From assembly GCA_019614645.1 (NCBI GenBank), contig JABWDB010000008.1, positions 4,092,001 to 4,156,000 on the forward strand: DNA of 64,000 bases, given 5' to 3'. Both the position numbers and the translations under genes were made by a program. Source of the DNA: Stratiolaelaps scimitus (Eukaryota > Arthropoda > Arachnida > Mesostigmata > Laelapidae). The notes below the pieces were generated by a model. It was given only the letters and a program-made list of their open reading frames with translations. It did not search any database and had not been told where the DNA came from. Of this stretch, positions 27,001-37,362 are shown piece after piece (the stretch's first letter is position 1; every line of letters begins with the position of its first letter).

Positions 27001-29625
27001 GTTAACTGTATGATTTCCACGGTCCGAATCAGGTTAAATTATTTTTTTGTAGTGTATATCACAAATAAAGAAAATATTTGTAAATGCATATTATGGTGTG
27101 TTCTGCATTAGCTATCTACCAGTTCTGTCTATTAAGTCAGGCATAGCGCATCCACTTGCACGTCAGTTAGTTAACATAATTTATTATTGCTTCGGAACAG
27201 CTTGTTCACATCACATCATCTGGACAGTTCGAATGGTGCGGCAATAATAACTCAGTTAATATCCACTCATCATCTGTGGATTAGGCGAGAGCTATGAAGA
27301 TCTTGAAATCGTCACGATCATAGCTTTTGGCTTTGGGCCCGCTTGCACAGGTGAGGATACTTCAACTCCGATAGAGGGTTCGTTATCCGGCTGGTCATTT
27401 CGGCGAACTCATTCTACCGTAATATATGAGAAACGAAGATCCTCCGAAGAGAAGCCGTTGGTTTCTCATCACGCTCCCTCCCGAAGCTCCAACGGAACAA
27501 GTGCAAACCTGAGAGCTAGCTGGGGAAGCGAGCCAACCTGTTGAACTCCTCCGATTGTAGCGTCTATCCACGGACGCCCGCACTTCGGCTGACCACTAAT
27601 CTGCACAATGTTTTCGAAGGCTCTGTTTTCTAAGCCGATTTCCGATCGTCAGGCTGACCAACTGAACACACATAGTCGCCCGTCAGGTGCTCGCTTGTAT
27701 AGTTATTGTGGCGTTGTTAGACGAGAGCGATGATGGCCTCCGGCAGCGGTTACTAACGGTGCATTGGCCTGTGCTACTAAACGCTTAACTTGTTGCTGGC
27801 TAACGCCCGTGGAATAATCTTTGTCAAATCGCTCAGCACCAGTGACATCACAGACCCCGTTTGACCATCAGATGCGTCGTTGACCGGTACTCACACAAAC
27901 GAAGTGCATTTATGTTGTAGATAGACAATCCAAGAATGGTGGCCTGTAACGTTCAGATAATTCTAAATAATCACTGTCGACTTTTATGTGATTCGCCGGG
28001 GATACGTGAAGCTTAATCAGGTTGTGCTATATTCTGTTCATAGCCACACCGCAGCGGCCTATTAAATGATAACCCACCTGACAATTTGGATTGCTACCAA
28101 TATGGGGCCTGATAGTGACACATCTCTCGATAGCTGAAGTAACGAAATTAATATCGATCGAATATAATCGGAAGGTGGGAATACGAACGGCAGCATTTTT
28201 ATACTGGGAAATTTCTCACTAACCCACACGGTTGATACAGCCGCTAACCGTTCGCTCGTGATTGTCCCTTTTCTGTATGGCACAACAGAGTCTATTGGAA
28301 AATGCGGTTGAGATACGACCGAGTTTCGCGGCTGCCTGGATGAATTTGGGCATCGTTGAAGCAGCCTTGAAAAACTTCGCCCGAGCTGAATCCTGCTATC
28401 GGACAGCGATTCGACATCGCAACAATCGATATCCTCATTGCTACTTCAATTTAGGAAATCTGGTAGGATATCAATGACTTATTATGATTACTTATATATT
28501 ACGTGACACGTAAGAGAACATAAGGAAACATTGCAAAACTGTAGTTTCTTAATAAACCAATAAAAGCTTCGCATTTACCTTACCCTTGAAGATCGCAAGC
28601 AATGTGATGCCGTATCTGGTAGAAGCGTTGAGCGATGATCGAGATCTACAGAACAGCTCGGGGAGATTGTCCTGCATACGAAACTTACCTCTGTTGTTAT
28701 TTTTGTTGACTTTTGCGCTGTGTGTGTGTGTGTCATACGTATTAGTATCTAGAAATGCACGATCATTCGAGAGCATTGACGGCGTATCGGACCGCAGTGT
28801 CGCAAAGTCCGTCACATGCGCTCAGCTGGAACAATATGATCATACTGCTGGACTCACTCGGACGATTGCCGGAGGCTGAGGAAGCTGCCCGCTCAGCCCT
28901 GAAGCAAATCGGAGCTGCAAGGGCCAGAGCCGCGACGGGAAGTCAAAAGGGAGCAGTGAAACCTGGAAGTCTGGCTGAGTTGGAGTTTCATTTGGCCAAC
29001 ACACTCGGGAAAATGGAACGCTTCCAGGAGGCAGAGGAGCACTTCAAGAAGGCTATCGCACTCAAGCCGAGACATGCCAGCTATTACTCAAATCTCGGTA
29101 GGATCAACTGTAATCAATCATATGCTAATGCTTGTTAAAACGAACTCACCGCCGTCATCTACGGCCACGAGGCGCCGATGTTTCACGATCTATCAGATCA
29201 CTGAGGTGCACTGGTGCACCTCAGTCATCTGATTGATCGAGTCATCATGTAGCTGAGGTGCACTCGCGTTGGCTTACGGTCACAACTCGCGTTCGTATAT
29301 TTTTGTCTTTTGATTTCAGTTGCGTTATACAGCGACACCTTTTAAGATTTCGTGTGCCGCTGACCAGTGGCATATCCCCTTAAAATTAAGGCGTATCTGA
29401 GCTCGACGATTGATATCTCATCAACGGCTAACGCCTGCAATTGCACATTTCCTGTCACTTTGTATCTATATATCGATCTCCGTTTTAGGCGTTCTCTACC
29501 ATCGGTGGGGCCGAGCGGACGACGCGTACAGAGAATACAACCGCGCACTTCGGTTTGATCCAGCAAACGCTGCAGTTAAGGACAATCTAGCGAAACTGGA
29601 ACGCGCCCACCGAAGAAGGCGCTAA
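19079..29625 (+). CDS. TMTC4 orthologue, ER O-mannosyltransferase, 13 exons
   Basis: Exons: 19079-19159, 19446-19627, 19948-20149, 20787-20957, 21380-21472, 21763-21864, 22184-22422, 22833-23010, 23398-23526, 24073-24222, 28289-28462, 28746-29097, 29489-29625. All junctions keep phase and give 729 codons, close to vertebrate TMTC4 (about 740). Seen: a hydrophobic N-terminus, the acidic loop motif [10 protein letters not shown] (residues 28-37), HPVHTES (149-155), FSKETGIT, several membrane segments, the DUF1736 region starting DNPASF and containing [13 protein letters not shown] (from residue 279), then tetratricopeptide repeats from about residue 460 to the end. Known of the family: TMTC1-4 are ER membrane O-mannosyltransferases for cadherins, with a lumenal TPR half. 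Two in-frame ATGs lie at the start (19,079 and 19,082). Intron 10 (4.1 kb) contains a complete hydrolase gene. Donor GTAGGA at 28,463 is weaker than the rest. No clear polyadenylation signal follows closely. The family call is firm; the TMTC4 subtype rests on remembered sequence. Confidence 0.92.
19865..19935 (-). repeat. tRNA-like SINE fragment in TMTC4 intron 2
   Basis: The reverse strand contains GGTTCGATTCC, an exact RNA polymerase III B-box, and about 35 bases upstream TGGCGAGTCACA, which is A-box-like. There is no closed acceptor stem, so it is a tRNA-derived repeat rather than a tRNA gene. It ends about 12 bases before the exon 3 acceptor. Confidence 0.45.
21015..21043. repeat. (CT)n microsatellite
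   Basis: Uninterrupted CT units in TMTC4 intron 4, about 60 bases after the donor. Confidence 0.95.
22055..22157 (+). repeat. SINE family 1 copy, tRNA-derived
   Basis: A GGGTTCGAGCCCC B-box-like block is followed by ACATATAAGAGAGC, AAGCATTG, TTGCAGCTCC and TTAATAAACC. It is nearly identical in order and sequence to the copy at 24,701. It sits in TMTC4 intron 6 and ends 26 bases before the exon 7 acceptor, so its tail is part of the 3-prime splice region. Confidence 0.75.
23115..23134. repeat. (TA)n microsatellite
   Basis: TA tract in TMTC4 intron 8, directly before a SINE family 1 copy. Confidence 0.9.
23136..23213 (+). repeat. SINE family 1 body fragment
   Basis: CGGTTTGAACGGCCAAG is followed by AGAGGCCGCAGGTTCAAG and CATGACACG, matching the tRNA-like body of the copies at 22,055 and 24,701. 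The tail is diverged here. Confidence 0.6.
24491..24516. repeat. (TA)n microsatellite
   Basis: TA tract in TMTC4 intron 10. Confidence 0.9.
24701..24834 (+). repeat. SINE family 1, fullest copy
   Basis: This copy shows the whole element: an A-box-like GCGGTGGCTTGGGCGGC, AGAGGCCGCAGGTTCGAGC (B-box), GTGACATATAAGAGAGC, TTAAGCATTG, AATTGCAGCTCC, and the TTAATAAACCAATAAAA end. It lies in TMTC4 intron 10 about 1.2 kb upstream of the nested hydrolase. Confidence 0.75.
26034..26990 (+). CDS. inosine/uridine-type nucleoside hydrolase, intronless, nested in TMTC4 intron
   Basis: The 318-residue protein has the length of the IUNH family. It carries the N-terminal calcium- and ribose-binding motif DTDCGVDDA (residues 11-19), GPCTNLA (from 129), VVMGG (152-156), the ribose-binding [13 protein letters not shown] block, and a C-terminal aspartate in [10 protein letters not shown] (about 248). 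In several protozoan and bacterial enzymes a histidine precedes that last aspartate; here it is glycine, so leaving-group activation may differ. Known of the family: N-glycosidic cleavage of nucleosides to base plus ribose. The frame is open three codons further upstream, but the first ATG is the one chosen. The gene lies wholly inside TMTC4 intron 10 on the same strand, is uninterrupted, and is followed by its own AATAAA. Confidence 0.9.
   Translation: MPPASTSLVVDTDCGVDDALALMAVLSARVELAAVTCVAGNTSLRNVISNVSKVLRVCKRDEVPFYAGCLTPLSRENIFAGEFHGKDGLGNCPGEFPEGPQVQTGVHAAQALVELAKRRRGELTLVMLGPCTNLAVAHHIDPNVTAYFNEIVVMGGNIQGRGNVTPGAEFNFASDPEAAHILIEHSQCPVVLVPWETITTNWISWQFYTELIGGSTTKSRFLKAICQFTEQYYECKDTVGHHGYELGDFLAVLAAIRPECVTKSSRRRLAVELKGEHTSGQVVQAWTKTMLPKVTKETKVVLEFDMNILRETLRSMVR
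27064..27069 (+). terminator. polyadenylation signal of the nested hydrolase
   Basis: AATAAA lies about 75 bases after the stop codon, in AT-rich sequence. It implies that the hydrolase is transcribed and ended independently inside the TMTC4 intron. Confidence 0.65.
27395..28288. other. rest of TMTC4 intron 10, no further exon seen
   Basis: Between the nested hydrolase and exon 11 I see only short overlapping ORFs and no acceptor/donor pair with TMTC4-like sequence. Confidence 0.5.
28505..28577 (+). repeat. SINE family 1 tail fragment
   Basis: GTGACACGTAAGAGAACATAAG, ATTGCAAAACTGTAG and TTAATAAACCAATAAAA match the family tail. It lies in TMTC4 intron 11, about 40 bases after the donor. Confidence 0.65.
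29194..29233. repeat. near-perfect hairpin, about 19-bp arms
   Basis: ATCAGAT plus CTGAGGTGCAC pairs with GTGCACCTCAG plus ATCTGAT across a 2-base centre, with one short mismatch. It lies in the last intron of TMTC4. A further CTGAGGTGCACT copy follows at about 29,253. Confidence 0.85.
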
Positions 29626-30438
29626 ATTCGCCATCGCACACCTAATGAATTAATTATGCCTCAATGTTGTGGAGTATAGGCGGTCGCAGAGCGTGACAAT
29701 GTGCCAATGCAATTTGTCTGCCATCACAAAACTTTATAGATTTCACACAGCCAGGGGGAGGGTAGGCTAAACTATAAGAGCCATGTGTCGCATTTTGTGA
29801 GTTCAGAGTTGAAAATTACCGGAAATTTAATACTGTATATATATATATAATTTTTTTTTGTGACACATGTTATGATTGACATTGCATATGCGCTAGTACT
29901 CACCTGTGGCAGATGATCGAAATCCTGTCAATGAAATTAAATACGTTGACACATCTACTGTATATCCCTCAGAACACACATACTATTATGGGCGTGGGTA
30001 TTGTCTTTACCAGCCAAGGGTGGAAAACTTAGGTAGAGGGGTTTCGGATATTTGCTGTATTTATATCACATTTTATATATATATATATATATATTGCGGG
30101 TCGCGTTGCCAATCGCTTATAGTAGCCTATTTTGATAACGCATAGGTAGGGACATATGCAGAGTATTTTTATCTTACATAGCTTCCATACATAACAGTAG
30201 GCACACCTCCGCGTTTAGAAATTTGTTGTATAATAATACCATGTATACATAACTGGATATTAGTTATACGGCCTTTCTTCATGTATATAATAGCAAGCAC
30301 TTGAAAGAATCTACTCGGGAATGATGACGATATAACTATGTGTTTTTTTTTTTGAATAGTGGATTGCCAATCAGAACTGCATTATACACAAATTTCCAAT
30401 ACGTAGTATTACTGAAGCCGACTGGTTTACACACGTTA

Positions 30439-30474
30439 AACTTCTATTGACCCTATACGGGATCAATAGAAGTT
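30439..30474. repeat. hairpin, 12-bp outer and 3-bp inner arms
   Basis: AACTTCTATTGA and TCAATAGAAGTT are exact reverse complements; inside them CCC and GGG pair around a TATAC loop. Confidence 0.9.
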
Positions 30475-31103
30475 GGAGACCTATTATCCGGGTTTTCAGT
30501 TGCACATTTCTGATAGGTCCTAGGTAAATTCATCCGATTTTACGATCGTGACTATGCGTTCAGTTAAAAGTTGCATAAGTACCTACTGCAGAATTAGCTA
30601 ACTTTGGCAACTAGGAACTAGGAATTAGGAACTACTAAAATATGTTCCATTGTTATACGGTTACAGTTATAGCCTGTTTTTTTTTGTTTGTTTATTTGTT
30701 TGAGGTATCTCATTTGCCTTATTCATGTTGCACAAGAGTTGGCGGAATTATTTTTTTCGAACGAAGCTTTTTTGCTAACAGAGACGACCGTTGTGCCTCT
30801 TCACCAACCGATTAAGAATGGTAGCGCAGACACACTTTTGAGATCAGTATCGAATGGAATGAATCAAACATGAATGTATCAATCAAACAAAATTAAATCC
30901 TTCGCAATGCACCGTGAATAAACGCCGCGAATTCATTCATTCATTCGTCATAATGATATCTAAATTGGTGTGGCTAATTACATGTGTGTTCACTGGTCTG
31001 TGATCAGCGCTTGATATAATTGCATCTCTATCAAACGGGTTGATACATCCACAGCTTCCTGTTTGTTGGTGTTCCCGTGCTACGACATGGTGTTCATATA
31101 TGA

Positions 31104-31109
31104 TTTATT
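31104..31109 (-). terminator. polyadenylation signal of the minus-strand gene
   Basis: TTTATT on the plus strand is AATAAA on the minus strand, about 60 bases after the stop codon of the gene ending at 31,166. Confidence 0.6.
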
Positions 31110-31165
31110 CATACAGGGTAAGAGATGGCGGATGCCATCCTAACTAAGCTACTTCCCAGTGAGTC

Positions 31166-34100
31166 TCATGTAAGTAGCCACTCGTCAGACGTAGTCAGAA
31201 TCGGGTAAGCGGTCAACACCGATATCAGTGGAAGCTGTCGAAGAAGCGTGCTGCCTGGGAAAATTCCCTTAACTTGCTCCTGGTCTTCCTGAGGCAGCTC
31301 AGAGATGAGTGTGTTAAGTTCGGACAGGGGTACCCGGGGCACATCGATACGGACCGGCTTCGGAATCCTGCAAGCGTTGAACGTATTGCTAAAACATCGG
31401 TCTAGCGGCGAGATCAGCGAACGATCCTCAACCTGTGAACGAATCAAGATGCTGCCAAGTCAGCAGTCGCGAGCATGATATACGTCGTAGTTGCCGGCCA
31501 TATTTTCTTTGAGTAAATGCGCGCGTGCGCCCGGGTGACCTCGATGTGAATCGTATGACGAAATACATAGAAATGTAGCTCTTAACTCGTGCTTATCATA
31601 GCATCAAGTAAAAACGTCAGCCAGCGACAATATACTAGTATTTATATTTGGTTAATTGACACTTACGTAGGTGAAATATGCGCACCTTGTGTAGGCTTTG
31701 ACAAATGCTCGTGGGTAGTTTTACCATTGTGCGCAGCTTCTTGCATATATCCTCCACGTAAACTAAGAGATGCAGCTTTGTCGATGGGTAGAGAATGGTT
31801 TCTGGACTTACCGGGAATAGGCGGCCTCCTTGCAGATGGAATCCTTCGTATCTGATGGTGGGTGATATAAGTAGTAAGATCCTCATATTAGGTGAAACGA
31901 TTTCAATAAACAGTCTTTGAGCTAGCGTGATTACCACGATCTCGTTATCGCAGTATTTTCTAAATATAACATCCCCTAGCAGATATTTAATAATTACATT
32001 ACACATTGTTTTATATAGTGTCGATTCTGTTGTCGGATTCTCTTCATGGGTTTCTCAAGTTTTGGAGGGCTTATTCGCGCAGACTCCGCAAACTCCCCAG
32101 GGAGTAATAATAATGGAATCCAGTGGCATTAAATCTTGTGAAGTAAGTAGCCCGTTGAAAAGAGCGCTACATTAAACTCTGTGGGTAAGTGACATACGTC
32201 TCGACGAATCGCCTTGCTCGTGTCTGCCAGTCGTCCTGCTCCTCCATGACGTCACGCATTTGTGCGACAAATGCGTCGAATGAGATTCCTGGATTTGATA
32301 TGAGGCCGAACTCTCGACACTCAGGCCACCTTTTGAAGGCCCAGATTCGAAGGCCGAGAAAATTCAGCGCTTCCAATGGAGACGTCGGTTCCCATTGGTG
32401 TGACTGTTCATCTTCGTCAACAAGACCTTTAGCCGGAGCAGCGACTTCGCGGGATGCGGGTGGCTCGTCTGCAGGGCTGCCAAACGCATCGCTGTGTCCT
32501 GTTAAGACGACGCGAAAATATATCACTGTTTTCAAAAGTAACTACTTCTTCAAATTTAGACACCCGAATGCTTCTCATTCATTAGGTACTGAAGCCAGAT
32601 AAGTCGCTGGCAACACAAATGATTATACGTGTCTCAAATATACAAGCATTTATCAAGTAATCTACTATGAGACCCTATGCAGCACTTAGCCACATGAATT
32701 TTCGGTGCATAATAGCTATACTGTATAGAAGGTTAAGAAGGAGCTAGTCCGGCCAAGCGCACCTTTTTTTCAAATCGGTTGGTCGTTAGAATCGATATAA
32801 TCAATCGTATCATCGTACAGGTGTGTCTGTTCAGTGATTTCTCCAATGGTTTATTGTGCTCTGCCTCTATGCGGAATCTCCACTGTTAGTTAGTTCCTGC
32901 TCATACAATATCGTATGAGTTCAGTGCTTCCAGAGGGGGGAGTCACCCCTTCTAAGCGGTATAGTGAGTTGCTTTTGTGGCAGATCACACGACACAGTCA
33001 TTTGTCAATATGAGGAGATACCTAAAAGACATATAAGAGAACTCAAGCATTGCAACAATTGCAGTTCCTTCAATAAACCTTTTCCTTTAGTTGTGCTCAT
33101 GCCGGGATCAACGACCTTCATACGTCCATCCTTAATGTCCAGTTCATTAGGGAGGTTGCGTGCTAGGTACATTCGAACGTTCTCAAGGGTGTTAAACATT
33201 TTCAAATTCCTGTCGTCACTTGTGATGGCTGCCGAAACCACCTGTTCACTCACAGTGGAACAGTCAAAGATCGATCATAAAATGTAATGAGGATTTAAGG
33301 ATGTAGGCATCATTTCGTTAGTAGCATTAGTAGCGTACAATACCGAGGTAACGCAGTTTTCAGCTTTCCGTTTTCAGTCCATAGTCTTACATTACACAAA
33401 TGCTGTCAACGTCGTTGTTAGAGGCTAGGTGCATATGGGATTAGCGCTTGTAGTGCTTATCTCCCGATAGATAATGGACAAGAGCCTCGTGTTCACAATA
33501 TCTGGCTAGACCTTAGCCGTGTTTTCTACCAAAGTTCTTCCAAAATGCCCAAAGAGCTCTAAATGCTCATTGTCGGTCATTTCCCGTCCCTGTCTAATAG
33601 ACAATGTAAAATGATTAGGATTGAGTACCAGATTTGCGTCAACACCATCGCTGTCCATCAGCCCGATGAAATCATAGAAGAAGTCCTTTGGACAGAGGCA
33701 GTCCGGTGAAGAAAAGTTCGTGAACCGTTGTGCCGGTGTCCTGTATCGCACCCACGTTGGCGTCACTTCAAAGCACTCGATTAAGCAGCACACACTGGGC
33801 CCGTATCTATAAGATAGTATGAGTGCATTTGCAGAAAACATTTGAAGAATTCACCCAGCTTATGGTAAATTAGGCGTATCATACCGCCACAATGAACAGA
33901 TAGACTCAGGCGTGTAATTGTGTTCTGTAATAATCCTGTATTTGTGTCGTTATTAATTGTTTGCCCGTATTATGTCTCAAATTCTGTCAGTGGTCACTGG
34001 TCGAAGGTGTTTTCATTATCTTTCATTGCGTAGCGTACGGAATACTAGCGGTTCTATGTGTCGTTGTCTGTTATGCGCAGTATCGCCGGAAATCCATTAT

Positions 34101-37100
34101 TAGTTAGAGTTAACTGCTGCTGCGGCTGCTGCTACTGCCACCAGTTATAGTCAGTCGTTCCGATTAGTCAGTTCAGGGTGCATAGTGACAATCGACATTC
34201 TGAGCAGAAGTCCAGTATTCCCACGCTAACGGTCACATTTAATAAATAAAAGCTTTTAAAAATAAAAGCCAATTTGCGATTCGTCTATATATATTATATA
34301 CATATGTATTTATATAAGAATCAAGTTTTAACGAACTTGCTATCCAGTCGGATGGCGGCAGGGAGTTTTTTGGCGGCTTCGAATGTAGTGAGAAAAAGTG
34401 TGAACACCTCACGCGGAACTGGGTACGTGAACGTCCACGTCAGGCCAGCCATCTCCTCGATCTTCTTTAGCGTGGCTACTAACGTCTGTCAATGAGACAA
34501 TCCTTAGTTATTTTCGGTAAGTGCACATTGCATTTGACTGCATTGGAGACAGCTCAGTCTAACGAGGGGGATTATGCCTTTCGCATTATAGTCATTAAAT
34601 CGAGTCCCGCAATTTTACCCATAAAATCGAATGGGTGCGCTCGGACCACCAACGACAAAAAAAAGACAGCAAAAGATGCCAGTTCGTGGAACCCATCGCA
34701 GGGTAGTTCTGAACATAAATATTGTCCCCCGCGTCAACTCTCAGGATTCGATTTATATTCGTCTATGACACGAAATCTTTTAAATCGACGAAGAAAGCTG
34801 TAAAATCCGCTGGTGCCAAGTGGGGAAATCCTACTCACCTCATAAGCGTGCCTTGGTACAGGTGTCCATGGTGCCGCCCTTCTTCGGCCTCTGTACTGAC
34901 GCAGCCGTGAAACCTTAAAAGGCGTAGCGACTTATTGTTAGCCCATAGAAAACGATCTAAAACTGTGGTTTATTCACGGAACTTAGCAGTTTTAACAACG
35001 CTTAAATCCTCGTCACAATACTAAGAATAGAGAGAGAGAGAGAAACAGAGAGCGTCACAATGTTCACTACATTGTCCACCATGATGGGTGAATGATTGAT
35101 ATGTCACAAAATATTTAACAATGTATGGATTCATTGTTGACGTTACAGCCTATTGAGATGCTTCAAGATACGGGTACTATAATGCTAAGGGATCGAACCA
35201 CTTAATCTTTTGGAATCTAAGGTTGGCTATATTCGCGTTTCACACCATCCGCTAAGAAATTATTCAGTATAATTTGGGAGCGTTTAGCCCATTAGACGTC
35301 CAATCTAGAAGTGTTCGTTTATGGCTAATGACGAAAAAAAACTATGTCACATACGTAGTACCATACTAAAAAACCTCTTGCTGAAATTAACTACATTTAT
35401 ATATCACTACTGGTTCGAAGGCAACGCAGATGCAAACATAAATATGTAAAAATCATTCAAGAATTATGCGTCACACCTGCCTCGGGAACAGATCACTAAC
35501 ACTGTGTCTTGTGACCTTATACATTTTGGAAAACATTTCATCTTCCAATATATAATAGCTATTTCTGGTATCAAAGTGTCGCTATGCCTGATGATGTTTT
35601 CAGGCTGACCCTCAGCCTTTAATATGGACGGAATTGCTTTTTACATTGTTTCGTAAGACGGACTCCTAAAGCAGATGTGCAATGGTGGCGATCGAACTCA
35701 TGCACCCACGTGTCTCCTCCGGTAAGGCAAGGCCCACACGAATGCACCACGCCACCGGGCTCGACTTGTCGCTCTGCCTGCCTTGTGTTAATATTTCGCC
35801 TGCAAACTGCGCTCAGGTATGGGTAATATTATCATAAGGGATTTCAACTTCAGACCGACCTCCAGAGACGAGGCAGGTTTAGCCTGTTGAGCTTTGAGGC
35901 TCACAACTCTATTCTATTTCACAGACGCGGACAGGGAGTAAACAGACAGCCTCGTGTCTTCAACTAAAAACCCATAATATAGCCTTTGTATACTACTAAA
36001 CGTTTATGAAATCTACCGTATAGCTAAGTAACCCACGGCCAGACCAATTAATACGGCGGGTCAAACTTGAACGAATGCTATATCTTACTTCCTATACCTT
36101 ACTGTGGACACCATCGAATATGGCCGGATACACGATGGGCCCGGTCTCGTCCTGCGTCACAACGACAAGATCAGGGTGATTCATAATGGTGCACTCAAAC
36201 AGGTTGAGCTTAGGATGAGACAATGGTATTCCGGACGACCCATAGCTTAGTACACACCAAAGCATTCTGAGTGCATTATCCATCTAAAATAAATGCAACA
36301 AGCAATAACAAATATATATATGTATACATTTGTAAATAGCTCCCCAGAGAAATCACCATGGACCCAGTAAAGGAAGAAGAATGAATCAGAGAGCTGTCCA
36401 ATGAATGTGACACAAGCTTCATCACATAAGGTATATACTTAATGCGGTTGGCTCTTAACCTCGAACATCGTGAGGCGCCACGGGAACAGAGGACTATTAC
36501 GGCAAATGCATTTATTGAATCATGCGTATATTTGATCAGTATTCGTCCTATACGTAACTCGAGGTAGAATATCATTAGTTAAATAAATGCTGTAAAATAG
36601 CCAACCTCATTAATATCCGCCACGGCTACTGTCTCTTTTTTGGGGTCCACCATATCAGAGGCTTGGTCAAAAGAAACTTCTTCAGACACGCAAAGGAGTT
36701 CCTTGGACAACTCTGTTTCTTTATCGTGATCCACACACAACGTTAGCGCGCCTTGTACAAAATCCGCGGAACGACATCTTGAGATTGGCAGCTGTATAAA
36801 AACAGAAGCTTCAGAAGCTAGAACGGCATATTGCATATGAAGATCACTCTCCCGAAGTGATTCTACCGCGCTACAATAAGATGAGGCATTTTAGTCGAAC
36901 CCCTGCGTTCCATTTCGATTCGATGAGAACGTCATATGGTGTTCTATTCAAATGTAGATGTTTCCTTCGACAATCCTTGCATAGCTCCAGAGGATATGTT
37001 GACATCCGATTGCACGTTACGTGCACATTCTGCAGCTACCATAGTACTCGGCGGAATGTCGAGACAGTGCACTTGAGGAATGGTGATCCATTTTCGTCGG

Positions 37101-37362
37101 CGAATTGGAGTTCCATTTGAACCGATGGAAACTATGGCAGCCTACAAACACGATGCAAGCATCTGTTCAGCTGATAAACACTATGCTAGAGGGTAGTTGC
37201 ATGAATAAATAAACTCCGGTGGAAGGAGTCCCCAGCAAAATACGAACGCTATGAACACGCAAATGTGACCTAGACAAATAATATATTTTGGCGTTGGTAG
37301 GAGAAATCACGAGCGATTCACCGCCGTTCATGTCGCTGTATGACCCATTGTAGTTTAGTCGA
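31166..37362 (-). CDS. unrecognised protein, at least 11 exons, 5-prime end missing
   Basis: Exons in transcript order: 37362-37270, 36870-36606, 36283-36098, 34913-34839, 34485-34337, 33806-33512, 33241-33124, 32498-32198, 31851-31812, 31775-31725, 31432-31166. The phases chain without a stop to give about 612 codons. I do not recognise the product. Visible landmarks are ESLVISPTNAKIYYLS, QYAVLASEASVFIQLP and DLVVVTQDETGPIVY in the N-terminal third, which alternate like beta strands, then FGLISNPGISFDAFVAQM and the end TTSDEWLLT. No signal peptide or membrane segment is evident in this part. Some donors are weak (GTTGGC, GTCTAG, GTTCGT), and the 75-nt exon reads well in a second frame that does not join, so it is the least certain piece. 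A first exon should lie between 37,363 and about 38,450 but was not identified. Confidence 0.55.
33027..33085 (+). repeat. SINE family 1 tail fragment inside an intron
   Basis: GACATATAAGAGAACTC, AAGCATTGCAACAATTGC, GTTCC and CAATAAACC match the family tail. It is inserted antisense in the minus-strand gene, about 40 bases past the donor at 33,123. Confidence 0.65.
34961..35005 (-). repeat. SINE family 1 tail fragment
   Basis: The reverse strand has TTTAAGCGTTGTTAAAACTGC, AAGTTCCG and GAATAAACCACAG, matching the tail. It lies just upstream of the 34,913 exon in the minus-strand gene. Confidence 0.55.
35605..35765 (-). repeat. SINE family 2, fullest copy
   Basis: Read on the reverse strand it begins GTCGAGCCCGGTGGCGTGGTGCATTC (A-box-like), continues to GGTGCATGAGTTCGATCG (B-box-like), and ends ATTCCGTCC, AAAGGCTGAGGGTCAGCC. 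It shares this order with 15,467 and its tail with several shorter fragments. It is in the 1.2-kb intron of the minus-strand gene. Confidence 0.65.

Larger units (their letters stand above)
29626..31165. other. intergenic stretch between convergent genes
   Basis: No exon seen. It contains TA tracts at about 29,835 and 30,074, a hairpin at 30,439, and the polyadenylation signal of the minus-strand gene. A + strand AATAAA at about 30,914 is the nearest candidate downstream of TMTC4 but lies 1.3 kb after its stop. Confidence 0.5.

Noticed and set aside
32189..32602. 137-codon plus-strand ORF
   Set aside because: Shadow of the 301-nt minus-strand exon at 32,198-32,498, which joins its neighbours in phase.
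34839..34913. Alternative reading frame of the 75-nt minus-strand exon (FHGCVSTEAEEG...)
   Set aside because: It looks more protein-like, but its end phase would put a stop at once in the next exon; the phase-0 frame joins on both sides.
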